NCBI GenBank assembly: GCA_945917765.1
Contig: CAMEHU010000002.1
Coordinates: forward strand, 25,681-89,680
Direction of reading: 5' to 3'
DNA length: 64,000 nucleotides
DNA from: an uncultured Lachnospiraceae bacterium
GTDB lineage: Bacteria; Bacillota; Clostridia; TANB77; CAG-508
Of this stretch, positions 44,488 through 54,662 are shown piece by piece (positions within the stretch are counted from its first letter, which is position 1; each line of letters begins with the position of its first letter). Both the position numbers and the translations under genes were made by a program. Below the pieces are notes generated by a model. It was not told the origin of the DNA. It saw only the letters and a list, made by a program, of their open reading frames with translations, and did no database searches.

Positions 44488-45447
44488 CTATTGTTCTATA
44501 TATTTACTATCTACTAAATCTTTAACCAAACTATAAGGAACTTTAAAATCAAATTGTCCAGATGCTCCACTTGCAATTTCATACTTAGGAATTTCTACAC
44601 AAACTATTCCACCTTTAACAAAATATCCATTTAATTGCTCAATTGCTGAATTTATTATACTTTGATAATCATTTCCATGCATTTCCAATACTTCTTGATA
44701 TCTTGAATCCTTTTTTAATTCATCATAAACATATTTTTTACATGCTTCAATATATTTTTCTTTTGATTTAACTATGTTTTTAATTTCTATTACATCTCCA
44801 GTTTCCAAATCAAATGAAACTCCACTAGTATTTCCCCAACTTACACCTCCAAGACCACCTTCAAAAATATATCCAAAAGTTACTATTTTATCTGTTAAAT
44901 AAATTACTTCATAAGATTGATGAAATCCAATATCTTGAGGTCCATAATCACCACTAAATTCATTCATTTGATTTAAAATCTCTTCTATATATTCATCTTT
45001 AGTTTGTTCATTAATATCTTTCCATACATCACTATACCAATTTTTCAAATACTTTTCCATTTTCTCTGCAGCACTTGCGCTTATTCCTGTAATATTAGGA
45101 ACATCTTCATTACAAACAAAGCTTGCTCCACCTATTGTTATATTTCTTACGCCTCTTGTTTCATAGCTTACTTTAAAAGAATCTTTTAAGTTACTATTTT
45201 TTGATGTATTATTATTGTTTGGTTCAGAGTTATCTTCCTTTTTATCTGTATCTTTTTTATTATCATCTTCTTTATTATTACTTTGTTCATTTGAACTTTG
45301 CTCTGATTGTGGTTTATTATTAAAAATTGTTGTGAAATCTTTTCCAGAAACCAATAGTCCAGTAAAGATTCCTATTATTATTAATAAAATTGCAATTATT
45401 AAAACTAGCACTATTTTAAGTACACTACTCTTTTTATTTTTTTTCAT
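44488..45447 (-). CDS. membrane-anchored DUF3298/RsiV-like extracytoplasmic protein
   Basis: 319 residues from the ATG at 45447 (GAAGGAGA site). One N-terminal membrane helix (about 9-35), a Lys/Asn/Asp/Ser-rich linker (about 42-85) and a folded domain (about 90-319). LTDKIVTFGYIFEGGLGGVS and VSFDLETGDVIEIKNIVK, followed by FKVPYSLVKDLV, look like the DUF3298/PdaC-RsiV C-terminal fold. RsiV is an anti-sigma factor that binds lysozyme; this protein lacks an evident sigma-binding N-terminus. 55 bases after its neighbour. Confidence 0.75.
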   Translation of the reverse strand: MKKNKKSSVLKIVLVLIIAILLIIIGIFTGLLVSGKDFTTIFNNKPQSEQSSNEQSNNKEDDNKKDTDKKEDNSEPNNNNTSKNSNLKDSFKVSYETRGVRNITIGGASFVCNEDVPNITGISASAAEKMEKYLKNWYSDVWKDINEQTKDEYIEEILNQMNEFSGDYGPQDIGFHQSYEVIYLTDKIVTFGYIFEGGLGGVSWGNTSGVSFDLETGDVIEIKNIVKSKEKYIEACKKYVYDELKKDSRYQEVLEMHGNDYQSIINSAIEQLNGYFVKGGIVCVEIPKYEIASGASGQFDFKVPYSLVKDLVDSKYIEQ

Positions 45448-45502
45448 ATTATCTCCTTCATTCTTTTCTAACATTTTTCTTCTTAGCCAATATTATATAT
45501 TC

Positions 45503-46777
45503 TTATTTTATAAATTCATCAATATTAGCATCTGTCAAGTCTGTTCCAATAGACACAAATTTATATTTACTATATTTTTGTAAAATTTCATTATAGCGTG
45601 ATTCTGTAATTTTATTCGAATCCTCTCCATAATAATAAATAATATTTCCTGTAAAGCCATCATCACCATAATCATCATATTTTCCAACTTTTTCTAGTGT
45701 TTTAGAACTTCCTGTTTTTATATCATAATATATTGAAGCTTCATTTCCCATATGCATGTATCCTTGGCAAGCCATTGCATTATTAGCATCAATAGCCATT
45801 CCTCCATGACTTATGTGTAAAGGATATTCAGTTAATGGGTTTGAAACCACTTTTCCATTTTGATATGTTACAATAAAGCATTGTGAAGATAAATCTCCAT
45901 CTGAATATGCTTCAACAACAATCATTGGAGAATAATTTCCACCAACAACTTTTATAAATGATAGTTTTTGTTCATGTTCTAATGCATCACCAAATACAGT
46001 TGTTTTCATCATCACATTATTTTTCACCCAATTTTTATCTTTTAAACATTTTCTGATTTCTTGAGCAGCAATATTAGAACTAGAATTATTATTATTTGCA
46101 TTGGTTTTATCTATTGCTGGTTTAGTTGTTAAATCAATTTTTTCTTCAAGTATATTTGTCCCAATTCCAGTTTTTGGATTAATTGTATACCAGTCAGATG
46201 TACTGTTATGATCTCCCATATTATCATATAATTGAATTGATACTGTTCCATCAGAATTTACTTGTGAACCAACTCCAGAAGGTCTATATCCTGTTTTTGC
46301 TTCATAATAATCTAGAGCCATTTTTTCTAAATCTTTTTGAGAATATTCTTTATTATTTTTTGTTTGATTATCATTATTATTTTCTGTATTTTTTTCTGTG
46401 TTATTTTTGTCTTCTATATTGTCTTTATTGTCTGTTTCTTTTGAGTTATTTCCATTACTATCGTCATTATTATCATTTTCTTTATTATTATCAGTATTGT
46501 TTTCCGTTTTTTGAGTAGCTGAACTTGAACCTGACTTATTTTCCTTTGATTTTTCACTCCTACTATTTTTTGAAATAAAAATTCCTGCTACAATACCTAA
46601 CACTAATAACAAAATCATTATAATAACTATGAGAATTGCAGTAACATTTTTCTCTTTTTTGCTAACAGTATTTGAGTTAGCTGATTCCACAGTTCCTTTT
46701 AATTCCTGTTTTGTTGTAGCATTATCATTATGGTTTTCACTGAATTTTTGATTTTCATTAATTTCTTTATTATCCAT
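45503..46777 (-). CDS. membrane-anchored extracytoplasmic protein, unknown
   Basis: 424 residues. A cytoplasmic N-terminus (about 1-44), one membrane helix (about 46-70, VTAILIVIIMILLLVLGIVA), a very Asn/Asp/Lys-rich linker (about 75-145), then SQKDLEKMALDYYEAKTGYR and a C-terminal globular region (about 240-424) with Gly/Tyr-rich strands. Same plan as the next gene, no shared sequence obvious. AGGAAGAT precedes the ATG. Function unknown. Confidence 0.72.
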   Translation of the reverse strand: MDNKEINENQKFSENHNDNATTKQELKGTVESANSNTVSKKEKNVTAILIVIIMILLLVLGIVAGIFISKNSRSEKSKENKSGSSSATQKTENNTDNNKENDNNDDSNGNNSKETDNKDNIEDKNNTEKNTENNNDNQTKNNKEYSQKDLEKMALDYYEAKTGYRPSGVGSQVNSDGTVSIQLYDNMGDHNSTSDWYTINPKTGIGTNILEEKIDLTTKPAIDKTNANNNNSSSNIAAQEIRKCLKDKNWVKNNVMMKTTVFGDALEHEQKLSFIKVVGGNYSPMIVVEAYSDGDLSSQCFIVTYQNGKVVSNPLTEYPLHISHGGMAIDANNAMACQGYMHMGNEASIYYDIKTGSSKTLEKVGKYDDYGDDGFTGNIIYYYGEDSNKITESRYNEILQKYSKYKFVSIGTDLTDANIDEFIK

Positions 46778-46902
46778 ATCTTCCTTTTATGATATATAAA
46801 TATATCATATACTCCTTTCCATTTTTTCTCTTGTTTTTAAATTTTATATTAAGAAAATTATAACACTACCCCAAATTTAAGTCAATTGTATGTTCGAAAA
46901 TC

Positions 46903-47022
46903 TGTGCACAATTGGGGACGCGTCCCTACTGTGCAAATTGCACAATAATGGACACATCATCATCTAAGATAATGTGTCCCCAAATGTGCAAAATGCACAA
47001 CAGGGACGTATCCCCAATTATG
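46903..47022. repeat. inverted pair of GGGACGCGTCCC repeats
   Basis: A forward unit (46903-46968) and a diverged reverse unit (46971-47022, with GGGACGTATCCCC) face each other, making a hairpin of about 120 bases. It lies just beyond the terminator of the ribosomal operon. Confidence 0.9.
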
Positions 47023-47056
47023 AAAAAAAATCCAAATTTAAAATTTGGATTTTTTT
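47023..47056 (-). terminator. terminator of the S10-spc-alpha operon
   Basis: AAAAAAAATCCAAATTT and AAATTTGGATTTTTTT form a long stem with T-run, just after the rplQ stop on the minus strand. Confidence 0.9.
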
Positions 47057-47062
47057 CTAATA

Positions 47063-47596
47063 TTAAACTAAAGCTAATATAACAACTTCAGCTGAATCTC
47101 CTCTTCTAGGTCCTTTTTTGATTATACGAGTATAACCACCATTTCTACCTTCATATTTAGGAGCGATTTCGTTGAATAATTTAGATGTTAAATCTACATT
47201 ATTTCCTTCACTGTCTTTAACTTTGTTTATCATTCTCATCATTTTTCTTCTTGCATTAAGTCTTGAAGGCATATCTTTTTGTCTTTTTTCAGTTGTTTCT
47301 TCTTTAACAACTTTTACATATTCTTTACCATTCTTACTTTTTGCAACTTCTGTAACTTTTTTACCATTGCTATCTAATTTTGCTTTAACAACTTTAGCGT
47401 CAACAGTTTCAAAGTTATCTTTTTCTCTTATAGCTAATGCGATAATACTATCAGCTAATGCTTTGATTTCTTTAGCTCTAGCTTCAGTAGTTTCTATTTT
47501 TTCATGCCATATTAAATCTGTTAAACCAGTTTTTAACATTGCATTTCTTATATCAGTAGTTCTACCTAATTTTCTGTTAATTGCCACTTTTTTCAC
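47063..47596 (-). CDS. rplQ: 50S ribosomal protein L17 with internal insertion
   Basis: 177 residues against about 112-130 in most bacteria. N-terminal half [20 protein letters not shown] and C-terminal [19 protein letters not shown] with KKGPRRGD are conserved. The extra 50 or so residues (about 58-112), Lys/Val-rich ([20 protein letters not shown]), sit in the middle, on the ribosome surface by analogy. Last gene of the operon. Confidence 0.95.
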   Translation of the reverse strand: MKKVAINRKLGRTTDIRNAMLKTGLTDLIWHEKIETTEARAKEIKALADSIIALAIREKDNFETVDAKVVKAKLDSNGKKVTEVAKSKNGKEYVKVVKEETTEKRQKDMPSRLNARRKMMRMINKVKDSEGNNVDLTSKLFNEIAPKYEGRNGGYTRIIKKGPRRGDSAEVVILALV

Positions 47597-47682
47597 CCTC
47601 TCTTTTTTTATAAGTAATATAACCAGTATTTAACTAGTATAGTATATGGACATAAGTATAGATTACTTAGCCATTTTCTCTA

Positions 47683-48630
47683 TTAATCTTCTTCCTTAGC
47701 AAAATCTAAACCTAATGAATGTAATTTATTTGTTACTTCATCTAAAGATTTTTTACCAAGATTTCTAACTTTCATCATATCAGATTCTGTTTTGTTTGTT
47801 AAATCTTCAACTGTAGAAATATTTGCTCTTTTTAAACAGTTAAATGATCTTACAGATAATTCTAATTCTTCTATAGCCATTTCTAATACTTTTTCTTTCT
47901 TGAATTCTTCTTTTTCAATCATTACTTGAGTATTTTTTGTAGCTTCAGATAAATCTATGAATAAATCTAAATGTCCAGTCATAACTTTAGCAGCTAAGCT
48001 TAAAGCTTCATATGGTTTTAAACTTCCGTCTGTCCAAACTTCGATTGTTAATTTATCATAATCAACCATTTGACCAACTCTAGTGTTTTCAACTGAATAA
48101 TTAACTTTTCTAACTGGTGTATAGATAGAATCGATAGGAAGAACTCCTAAAGGTTGATTTTCCTTTTTGTTCTTTTCAGCTGTGTTGTATCCTCTACCCA
48201 TTTCAGCTGTTAATTCCATAACTAGTGAACCACCTTCTGATACAGTTGCAATATGTAAATCAGGATTTAATATTTCAACTGTTCCATCAGTAATAATGTC
48301 ACCTGCAGTAACTTCACCTTCTCCTTTAAAGTTAATTCTTAGAATTTTTTCTTCATTTTTATCTAATTTTAATCTTACATTTTTTAGATTAACAATTATC
48401 TCTGGTACATCTTCTACTACATTAGGTATTGTAGAAAATTCATGTAATACTCCATCGATTTTAACTCCAGTTATTGCACTTCCTGGTAATGATGAAAGTA
48501 ATATTCTTCTTAAAGAATTTCCTATTGTAATACCATAACCTCTTTCTAATGGTTCACAAACAAATTTTGCATAATTATTTTCATTGTCTATCTCTAAGCA
48601 TTTAATATTTGGCTTTTCAAATTCTATCAT
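47683..48630 (-). CDS. rpoA: RNA polymerase alpha subunit
   Basis: 315 residues. The N-terminal assembly domain (about 1-230, [17 protein letters not shown]) and C-terminal DNA/activator-binding domain (about 250-315, [30 protein letters not shown]) are complete. AGGAGGTAAAA precedes the ATG. Confidence 0.98.
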   Translation of the reverse strand: MIEFEKPNIKCLEIDNENNYAKFVCEPLERGYGITIGNSLRRILLSSLPGSAITGVKIDGVLHEFSTIPNVVEDVPEIIVNLKNVRLKLDKNEEKILRINFKGEGEVTAGDIITDGTVEILNPDLHIATVSEGGSLVMELTAEMGRGYNTAEKNKKENQPLGVLPIDSIYTPVRKVNYSVENTRVGQMVDYDKLTIEVWTDGSLKPYEALSLAAKVMTGHLDLFIDLSEATKNTQVMIEKEEFKKEKVLEMAIEELELSVRSFNCLKRANISTVEDLTNKTESDMMKVRNLGKKSLDEVTNKLHSLGLDFAKEED

Positions 48631-48748
48631 TTTTACCTCCTAATAATTAATCATTATATTTAATTCAGTCTTAAAGCATAATTCTACATTAATTATACAC
48701 ATTTTATATATGAAAAATATAAAAATCTCTCTAACACTTTTACAACCA

Positions 48749-49345
48749 TTATTTTGAGTAAAGCTCTACTATTAAATGCTCTTCTACTGGGTAGTCAATT
48801 TCTTCTCTAGATGGTTCTTTTATCACTTTACCTGATAAATTATCTATATTTTTTTCTAACCATGTTGGTACTAATCTTGAAGCTGTTTCTTCAACACTTG
48901 CTTTAATTGTACCGTTATCTTTTCTTATTTCTCTTACAGATATTTCATCACCAGGTTTTACTATATATGATGGAATATCAACTTTTTGTCCGTTAACTTG
49001 GAAAGCACCATGAGAAACTTGCATTCTTGCTTCTGCTCTTGTTCTTGCATATCCTAATCTAAATACTACGTTATCTAATCTGCTTTCTAGTAATTGTAGT
49101 AATAATTCACCTGTATTTCCTTTTTTGTTGTATGAAATTGTATAATATTTTCTAAATTGTTTTTCTCCAACTCCATATATAAATTTCAATTTTTGCTTTT
49201 CTTTTAACTGAATAGCATATTCAGAAACTTTTTTATGTTTATTACCTGCTGGTTTACGATTAGATTCTTTATCAATACCAATAACTGTTGGACTGATTCC
49301 AAGATATCTACATCTTTTTAAAACAGGTTCTCTATATCTTGACAT
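48749..49345 (-). CDS. rpsD: 30S ribosomal protein S4
   Basis: 198 residues. SRYREPVLKRCRYLGISP start and the S4 RNA-binding domain (RLDNVVFRLGYARTRAEARQ-like, here RAEARMQVSH). Only one Cys near the N-terminus, so this is the zinc-free form. Placed between rpsK and rpoA as in Firmicutes. Confidence 0.97.
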   Translation of the reverse strand: MSRYREPVLKRCRYLGISPTVIGIDKESNRKPAGNKHKKVSEYAIQLKEKQKLKFIYGVGEKQFRKYYTISYNKKGNTGELLLQLLESRLDNVVFRLGYARTRAEARMQVSHGAFQVNGQKVDIPSYIVKPGDEISVREIRKDNGTIKASVEETASRLVPTWLEKNIDNLSGKVIKEPSREEIDYPVEEHLIVELYSK

Positions 49346-49379
49346 TAATTTTCACCTTCCTTATAATATTTAATTCAAA

Positions 49380-49778
49380 TTATACACGACGTCTTTTTGG
49401 TGGTCTACAACCATTATGTGGTATTGGTGTTACATCCTTAATACTGCTTATTTCTAAACCTGCAGCTTGTAATGATCTAATAGCTGCTTCACGACCAGAA
49501 CCTGGTCCTTTTACAAATACTTCTACTGATTTTAAACCATGTTCCATAGCTGTTTTAGCTGCTGTTTCAGCTGCTTCTCCAGCTGCAAATGGTGTGCTTT
49601 TTCTAGAACCTTTGAATCCTAATTGTCCAGCACTTGCCCAAGATAAAACATTACCTTGAACATCAGATATTGTAACTATTGTATTATTAAAACTAGAATG
49701 AATATGAGCCATACCTTTTTCGATATTTTTTCTATCTCTTCTTCTAGTAACTCTTTTTGTTACATTTTTAGTAGCCAT
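49380..49778 (-). CDS. rpsK: 30S ribosomal protein S11
   Basis: 132 residues. [20 protein letters not shown] and the C-terminal [18 protein letters not shown] are diagnostic. Part of the alpha operon, 34 bases before rpsD. Confidence 0.98.
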   Translation of the reverse strand: MATKNVTKRVTRRRDRKNIEKGMAHIHSSFNNTIVTISDVQGNVLSWASAGQLGFKGSRKSTPFAAGEAAETAAKTAMEHGLKSVEVFVKGPGSGREAAIRSLQAAGLEISSIKDVTPIPHNGCRPPKRRRV

Positions 49779-49798
49779 TTATGTTTTACCTCCCTAAA

Positions 49799-50164
49799 TT
49801 ATTTTTTACTTTTACTTACTAATTTTCTAGGACCTTTTCTTGTACGAGCATTAGTTTTTGTTCTTTGTCCTCTAACTGGTAATCCTCTTCTATGTCTTAA
49901 TCCTCTGTAGCATCCTATTTCTGTTAATCTCTTAATGTTAAGAGCAACTTCTCTACGTAAGTCACCTTCAACTACATAACCATCCATAGCATTTCTTATT
50001 GCTTGTACTTGGTCATCAGTTAAATCTTTTACTCTAGTATCTGGGTTAACACCAGCTTTTTTTAATATTTTTTGTGAACTTGGTAAACCAATTCCATAGA
50101 TATATGTTAATCCAATTTCTACTCTTTTTTCTCTAGGTAAATCTACTCCTGATATACGAGCCAT
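49799..50164 (-). CDS. rpsM: 30S ribosomal protein S13
   Basis: 121 residues. [20 protein letters not shown], the GIG motif and the basic tail [20 protein letters not shown] are intact. 273 bases separate it from rpmJ; that spacer holds an 11-bp stem (AACACAAATTA/TAATTTGTGTT near 50308-50352) and no gene. Confidence 0.98.
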   Translation of the reverse strand: MARISGVDLPREKRVEIGLTYIYGIGLPSSQKILKKAGVNPDTRVKDLTDDQVQAIRNAMDGYVVEGDLRREVALNIKRLTEIGCYRGLRHRRGLPVRGQRTKTNARTRKGPRKLVSKSKK

Positions 50165-50437
50165 TATTTTAGCACCTCCAAAATATTTTGTTTAATTTTT
50201 TTGTTTTGTTTATTTTATATTAAATTAAAGGTGAAATGCATTAATATAATTAATTCGGATTGTTTAATTATACTAATCTCTAACCAATATAAAATGTTAT
50301 ATATAAACACAAATTAAATAAATTATCAGCCGCTTATCGTAATTTGTGTTAATACCAATTTTTGTTTATCCTAAATTAAATACTATTATAGTTTTATTAG
50401 ATAAATAAATTCATCTTAATCAAACTATCAATTAAAA

Positions 50438-50551
50438 TTATCCTTGTCTTTGTTTGTGTTTAGGATTTTCACAAATAACTCTGATAACACCTTTTCTTTT
50501 GATTACTTTGCATTTTTCACACATTTTTTTAACTGATGGTCTTACTTTCAT
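50438..50551 (-). CDS. rpmJ: 50S ribosomal protein L36
   Basis: 37 residues: [20 protein letters not shown], then [17 protein letters not shown]. Zinc ligands Cys11, Cys14, Cys27 and His32 are present, the zinc-binding form. AGGAGGTG precedes the ATG. Confidence 0.97.
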   Translation of the reverse strand: MKVRPSVKKMCEKCKVIKRKGVIRVICENPKHKQRQG

Positions 50552-50592
50552 TTCACTACACCTCCTGTAATATTTGTTACAATAACCTACAT

Positions 50593-50704
50593 ATAGTGTT
50601 TGTAATAATCTTTAATGATGCGTGAGGTCAGACGTATATAAATACAGGCTAAATGTAGTTTTATACATCTCACATCGCACCTCATAAATTATTAAAAACA
50701 CTAT
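50593..50704. repeat. 112-bp imperfect palindrome, rpmJ-infA spacer
   Basis: ATAGTGTTTGTAATAAT (left) and ATTATTAAAAACACTAT (right) pair, with further partial pairing inward (GATGCG/CGCACC region). Sequence unlike the GGGACG repeats. Confidence 0.7.
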
Positions 50705-50791
50705 TTGCTTTTGTATATCATTAATATATATATCATTAAAATGAATGAATAAAACATCCAATCATTTTTTAAGATCTATATTTATTTTTTC

Positions 50792-51010
50792 TTATTTTGC
50801 TCTCCATGTAATTCTTCCTCTTGTTAAATCGTATGGTGATAATTCAACTTTTACTTTATCTCCAGGAAGAATTTTAATATAATTCATTCTAAGTTTTCCT
50901 GAGATATGAGCTAAAATTTGATGTCCATTTTCAAGTTCAACCTTGAAATTTGTATTAGGTAAAGTTTCAACAACTGTTCCTTCTAATTCTATAACATCTT
51001 CTTTTGCCAT
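50792..51010 (-). CDS. infA: translation initiation factor IF-1
   Basis: 72 residues, an S1/OB-fold: [34 protein letters not shown] and the C-terminal [12 protein letters not shown]. Preceded by map in the usual order. Confidence 0.98.
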   Translation of the reverse strand: MAKEDVIELEGTVVETLPNTNFKVELENGHQILAHISGKLRMNYIKILPGDKVKVELSPYDLTRGRITWRAK

Positions 51011-51123
51011 TTTAACCTCCCAAATTATAAATTTAACTTATTTATGACCTTATTATTATGTAATACTTTTTTATATTTTTATTCCAAATTATTCCATAAT
51101 AGCTTTTATATTATATAATATTT

Positions 51124-51894
51124 TTATAATAAAGTCAATATTTCTGGCTCATTTTCTGTAATTAAAATTGTATTTTCATAATGTGCAGCTAAACTTGCAT
51201 CCTCTGTTACAATTGTCCAGCCATCATCTAACTCTAAAATGTCTGGTTTTCCTTGAATTACCATAGGTTCAATTGCCAAAGTCATACCTGGTTCAAGTCT
51301 TATACCTCTACCAGCTTTTCCATAATTAGGAATACCTGGATCTTCATGCATTTGTCTTCCTATTCCATGTCCTTGAAATTCTCTAACAACTGAATATCCA
51401 TTTTTTTGAATATATTCACCAATTGCATGACATACATCACCAATTCTATTACCTTTTACAGCATATTTAATACCTTCATAAAAAGCTTGTTCAGTAACAT
51501 TTATTAAATCATATGCTGCTTTACTACCTTTGCCTACAACATAAGTTCTAGCAGCATCTCCATTAAATCCATCTTTTAAAACAACTAGATCAATACTAAC
51601 AACATCACCTTCTCTAAGTTTTACTCTACTTGATGGGATTCCATGAATTACTTCATCATTTATTGAAACACAAATAGAGCTTGGGAAAGGTGGAACGCCT
51701 TTTATACCTGGATCATATCCTTTTTGAGCTGGTAATCCACCATTTTCTCTCATTACTCTTTCTGCAATTTTATCTAACTCCAATGTTGTAATTCCTGGTC
51801 TAATATTTTTCTTTAATTCTTCATGAACCAAAGCTGTAACTCTACAAGCTTCTTTCATTAATTCTATTTCTTTTTTTGATTTTATAGTTACCAT
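51124..51894 (-). CDS. map: methionine aminopeptidase, type I
   Basis: 256 residues. Removes N-terminal Met. Metal ligands lie in VVSIDLVVLKDGFNGDAART (two Asp), GHGIGRQMHE (His), LAIEPM (Glu) and the C-terminal EN..ILITENEPEIL segment. AAAGGAAG precedes the ATG. Confidence 0.97.
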   Translation of the reverse strand: MVTIKSKKEIELMKEACRVTALVHEELKKNIRPGITTLELDKIAERVMRENGGLPAQKGYDPGIKGVPPFPSSICVSINDEVIHGIPSSRVKLREGDVVSIDLVVLKDGFNGDAARTYVVGKGSKAAYDLINVTEQAFYEGIKYAVKGNRIGDVCHAIGEYIQKNGYSVVREFQGHGIGRQMHEDPGIPNYGKAGRGIRLEPGMTLAIEPMVIQGKPDILELDDGWTIVTEDASLAAHYENTILITENEPEILTLL

Positions 51895-51980
51895 TTTACA
51901 TTACTTCCTTTTCCATTTTACACATTTCCATTTTACACATTTTTATAATTTTTAATTTTAAAATCTAACATGTCTGCAAA

Positions 51981-52640
51981 TTAGCCTTGAATTTTATTTA
52001 AAAAGTCCTCACAAGCAACATCAGCTAATCTATTTATTCTTTGACTGATTTCTTCAACAATAACAATTCCTTTTTCATTATAATAATCTACTAAAGGTTT
52101 TGTTTGTGTATCATATATTTCTAATCTATTTTTTATAGCTTGTTCATCACTATCATCTGCTCTAATAATTAATTCTCCACCACATTCATCACAAATACCT
52201 TCAACTTTTGATGGATGTAATTTTAAGTTATATGTAGCCTTACATTTTGAACATACTCTTCTGTTCATCATTCTTTCAATAATTTCATCTCTTGGAGTTT
52301 CTAAGTTCATAACCCAATCAACTTTTTGACCTTTTGATGCTAAAATTTCATCAAGTTTTTTTGCTTGTTCTAAATTTCTTGGGAATCCATCTAATATAAT
52401 TCCTTTTTCATCTTTTAATTCATCTAGTCTTTTTTCAACCATTGAAATTGTTATTTCATCAGGCACTAAGCAACCTTTTGAAATATATTTGTTTGCTTCA
52501 ACACCTAATTCTGTACCTTTTGATATATTTTCTCTAAATATATCTCCTGTTGATAATTGAATCCAACCATTTTTTTTGTTTAAGATTCCTGCAACAGTAC
52601 CTTTTCCTGTTCCTTGTGCTCCTAACATAATAATAATCAT
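51981..52640 (-). CDS. adk: adenylate kinase with zinc-type LID
   Basis: 219 residues from the ATG at 52640 (AAAGGAGAAG site). The P-loop GAQGTGKGT (7-15) has Gln where most have Pro. DGFPRN is present, and the LID carries CSKC and CDEC zinc ligands. An upstream in-frame extension to 52736 is encoded by a palindrome and not part of the protein. Follows secY as usual. Confidence 0.97.
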   Translation of the reverse strand: MIIIMLGAQGTGKGTVAGILNKKNGWIQLSTGDIFRENISKGTELGVEANKYISKGCLVPDEITISMVEKRLDELKDEKGIILDGFPRNLEQAKKLDEILASKGQKVDWVMNLETPRDEIIERMMNRRVCSKCKATYNLKLHPSKVEGICDECGGELIIRADDSDEQAIKNRLEIYDTQTKPLVDYYNEKGIVIVEEISQRINRLADVACEDFLNKIQG

Positions 52641-52659
52641 AACTTTCACTTCTCCTTTT

Positions 52660-52800
52660 TTGTTTTTTGTTTTTAAATCGGGGAATTGGCTTTTTGACCA
52701 ATGGGTGACCGATGGGCGAAAAGCCAATTCCCCCATTCAAAAACAAACTTTGAAGTTGGAAGCAAGAAAATTTCCTACTTCCAACCTCTTTTGTTTATTT
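52660..52800. repeat. two palindromes in the secY-adk spacer
   Basis: TTTTTAAATCGGGGAATTGG (from 52670) mirrors CCAATTCCCCCATTCAAAAA (to 52742) around a 30-base loop. A second stem near 52743-52800 pairs AAACAAACTTTGAAGTTGG with its complement and, on the minus strand, is followed by T-rich sequence. Possibly a transcription attenuator inside the operon. Confidence 0.7.
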
Positions 52801-52816
52801 TTATCATAGTAAAGAA

Positions 52817-54163
52817 TTAATTTAAAAATCCTTTATAATGTCTCATTACTAAGTATGATTCTAATTGTTGAACAGTTTCTAATGCTACACCTACTACAAT
52901 AAGTATTGATGTTCCTCCAAAAGCTAGGTTTAATTCACCTAATGCACCAAATCTTGCAAACATAGGGATTATCGCAATTAATGCTAAGAATAATCCTCCA
53001 ACCCATGTTATCTTAGTTAAAACTGATGATAAATATTGAGTTGTTGGTTTTCCAGCTCTAATTCCTGGTATAAATCCACCGTTTTTCTTAATATTGCTTG
53101 ATACTTCTGCAGGATTAAATGTTGCATATGTATAGAAAAATGTAAATCCAACAATAAGTAATAAATAAATTAAAGCATTAGCAATTACATATCCTAATGG
53201 AACTTTTACACCTTCAGCTAATTGAGTTGTAGAAGTTGCAATAGATAATTTATATAATCCAGCTAAAAAGCCTGATTGTGTTGCTATATCACTTTTAAAT
53301 ATTTGAATAATCATTGCAGGGAATGTCATAAATGATGAAGCAAAAATTATTGGCATAACACCAGCCATTGCTAATTTCAATGGAATATGTGTATTTTGTG
53401 CACCCATCATTTTTCTTCCAACTACTTTTTTTGAATATTGTACAGGTATTCTTCTTTCTGCTTGTTGAACAAAAACAACACCTGCTACTAAAATAACAGC
53501 TGCAAGTAATATTGCTAAAGCTATTATTAAGTTTGTAGTACTAAAATGATTGTTTAATATTAATTTGTCAAATATACTTTTGATTCCTGCTGGTAAACCT
53601 GAAACAATACCAACAAAAATAAGTATTGAAATTCCATTTCCAATTCCTTTGTTTGTTATTTGATCTCCTAACCACATAAGGAATGCAGTACCTGCCATAA
53701 AAGATAGAACAACTATAGCTCCTGTTAAAACTTTTTCAGGACCATATGCTCCTATAAAATATGGTCTATATGATAAATATAAACCTAATCCTTCTATTAG
53801 TGCTAACACTATAGTAAGAATTTTTGTATATCGATTTATCTTATTTCTACCTTCTTCTCCACCTTCTTTAGTTAGTTTTTCTAAAGATGGAATTATCATA
53901 CCTAACAATTGAATAACAATTGAAGCTGTGATATATGGAGTTATTGACATTGCAAAAATAGAAAGTCTTGAGAATGCTCCACCTGAAATTGTATTTATTA
54001 GTTGAACAAATCCACCTTGATTTGCACCTGATAAAGCAATTGTGTTAACAGTTGGAACTGATATATAACATCCTAATCTAAATATTACTATTAATAATAA
54101 TGTGTATAAAACTCTTTTTCTTACATCTGGAGTCTTTAAAGCATTTTTCATGGTGTTGAACAA
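52817..54163 (-). CDS. secY: preprotein translocase subunit SecY
   Basis: 448 residues with ten membrane helices. RKRVLYTLLLIVIFRLGCYI, ITASIVIQLLG, GNGISILIFVGIV and the cytoplasmic loops are standard. A TTG start at 54163 is preferred. It lies right after the rplO stop with GAGGTGAT in front, and gives the normal N-terminal length. The ATG four codons later has no ribosome site. Confidence 0.97.
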   Translation of the reverse strand: MFNTMKNALKTPDVRKRVLYTLLLIVIFRLGCYISVPTVNTIALSGANQGGFVQLINTISGGAFSRLSIFAMSITPYITASIVIQLLGMIIPSLEKLTKEGGEEGRNKINRYTKILTIVLALIEGLGLYLSYRPYFIGAYGPEKVLTGAIVVLSFMAGTAFLMWLGDQITNKGIGNGISILIFVGIVSGLPAGIKSIFDKLILNNHFSTTNLIIALAILLAAVILVAGVVFVQQAERRIPVQYSKKVVGRKMMGAQNTHIPLKLAMAGVMPIIFASSFMTFPAMIIQIFKSDIATQSGFLAGLYKLSIATSTTQLAEGVKVPLGYVIANALIYLLLIVGFTFFYTYATFNPAEVSSNIKKNGGFIPGIRAGKPTTQYLSSVLTKITWVGGLFLALIAIIPMFARFGALGELNLAFGGTSILIVVGVALETVQQLESYLVMRHYKGFLN

Positions 54164-54598
54164 TTAAATCACCTCTGTCTTTCCACCTAAAGCCTCGATT
54201 TTTTCTTGAGCAGCTTTAGTAAATCTTTTAGCTTTAACAGCTAATTTTTTCTCTAAGTTTCCTGTAGCTATTACTACGATACCGTCATTAGCTTTTCTGA
54301 TGATTCCATCAGCTATTAAACTTTCGGCTGTAACTTCTTCAGTAGTAGCTTTATTTAACATTGTTAAAGTTACTTCTGTATAGTTTTTAGCATGTATATT
54401 TGTAAATCCTCTTTTTGGTAATCTTCTATACAATGGTGTTTGACCACCTTCAAAACCTCTTCTTACTCCACCGCCTGTTCTAGCTTTTTGACCTTTATGT
54501 CCTCTTCCTGAAGTTTTTCCTAGTCCTGAACCTATTCCACGTCCTACCCTAGTTCTTGTCTTTCCTTCTTGTGCTGGGCTTAATTCGTCTAATTTCAT
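54164..54598 (-). CDS. rplO: 50S ribosomal protein L15
   Basis: 144 residues. [55 protein letters not shown]. It directly abuts secY. Its own promoter lies upstream and the L30 gene, normally before it, is absent. Confidence 0.98.
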   Translation of the reverse strand: MKLDELSPAQEGKTRTRVGRGIGSGLGKTSGRGHKGQKARTGGGVRRGFEGGQTPLYRRLPKRGFTNIHAKNYTEVTLTMLNKATTEEVTAESLIADGIIRKANDGIVVIATGNLEKKLAVKAKRFTKAAQEKIEALGGKTEVI

Positions 54599-54633
54599 TG
54601 CGCGGTTACACCTCCTTAATATTTAATTATTAT

Positions 54634-54662
54634 TAGTATATACTATAACTTTTTATATTTCA
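54634..54662 (-). promoter_or_regulatory. internal promoter before rplO-secY
   Basis: On the minus strand TTGAAA (54657-54662) and TATACT (54634-54639) are 17 bases apart in the rpsE-rplO spacer. It would allow extra transcription of rplO-secY-adk-map and following genes. Confidence 0.65.

Noticed and set aside
52641-52736. N-terminal extension of adenylate kinase
   Set aside because: Lies in a palindrome; the P-loop-proximal ATG at 52640 has a strong ribosome site.
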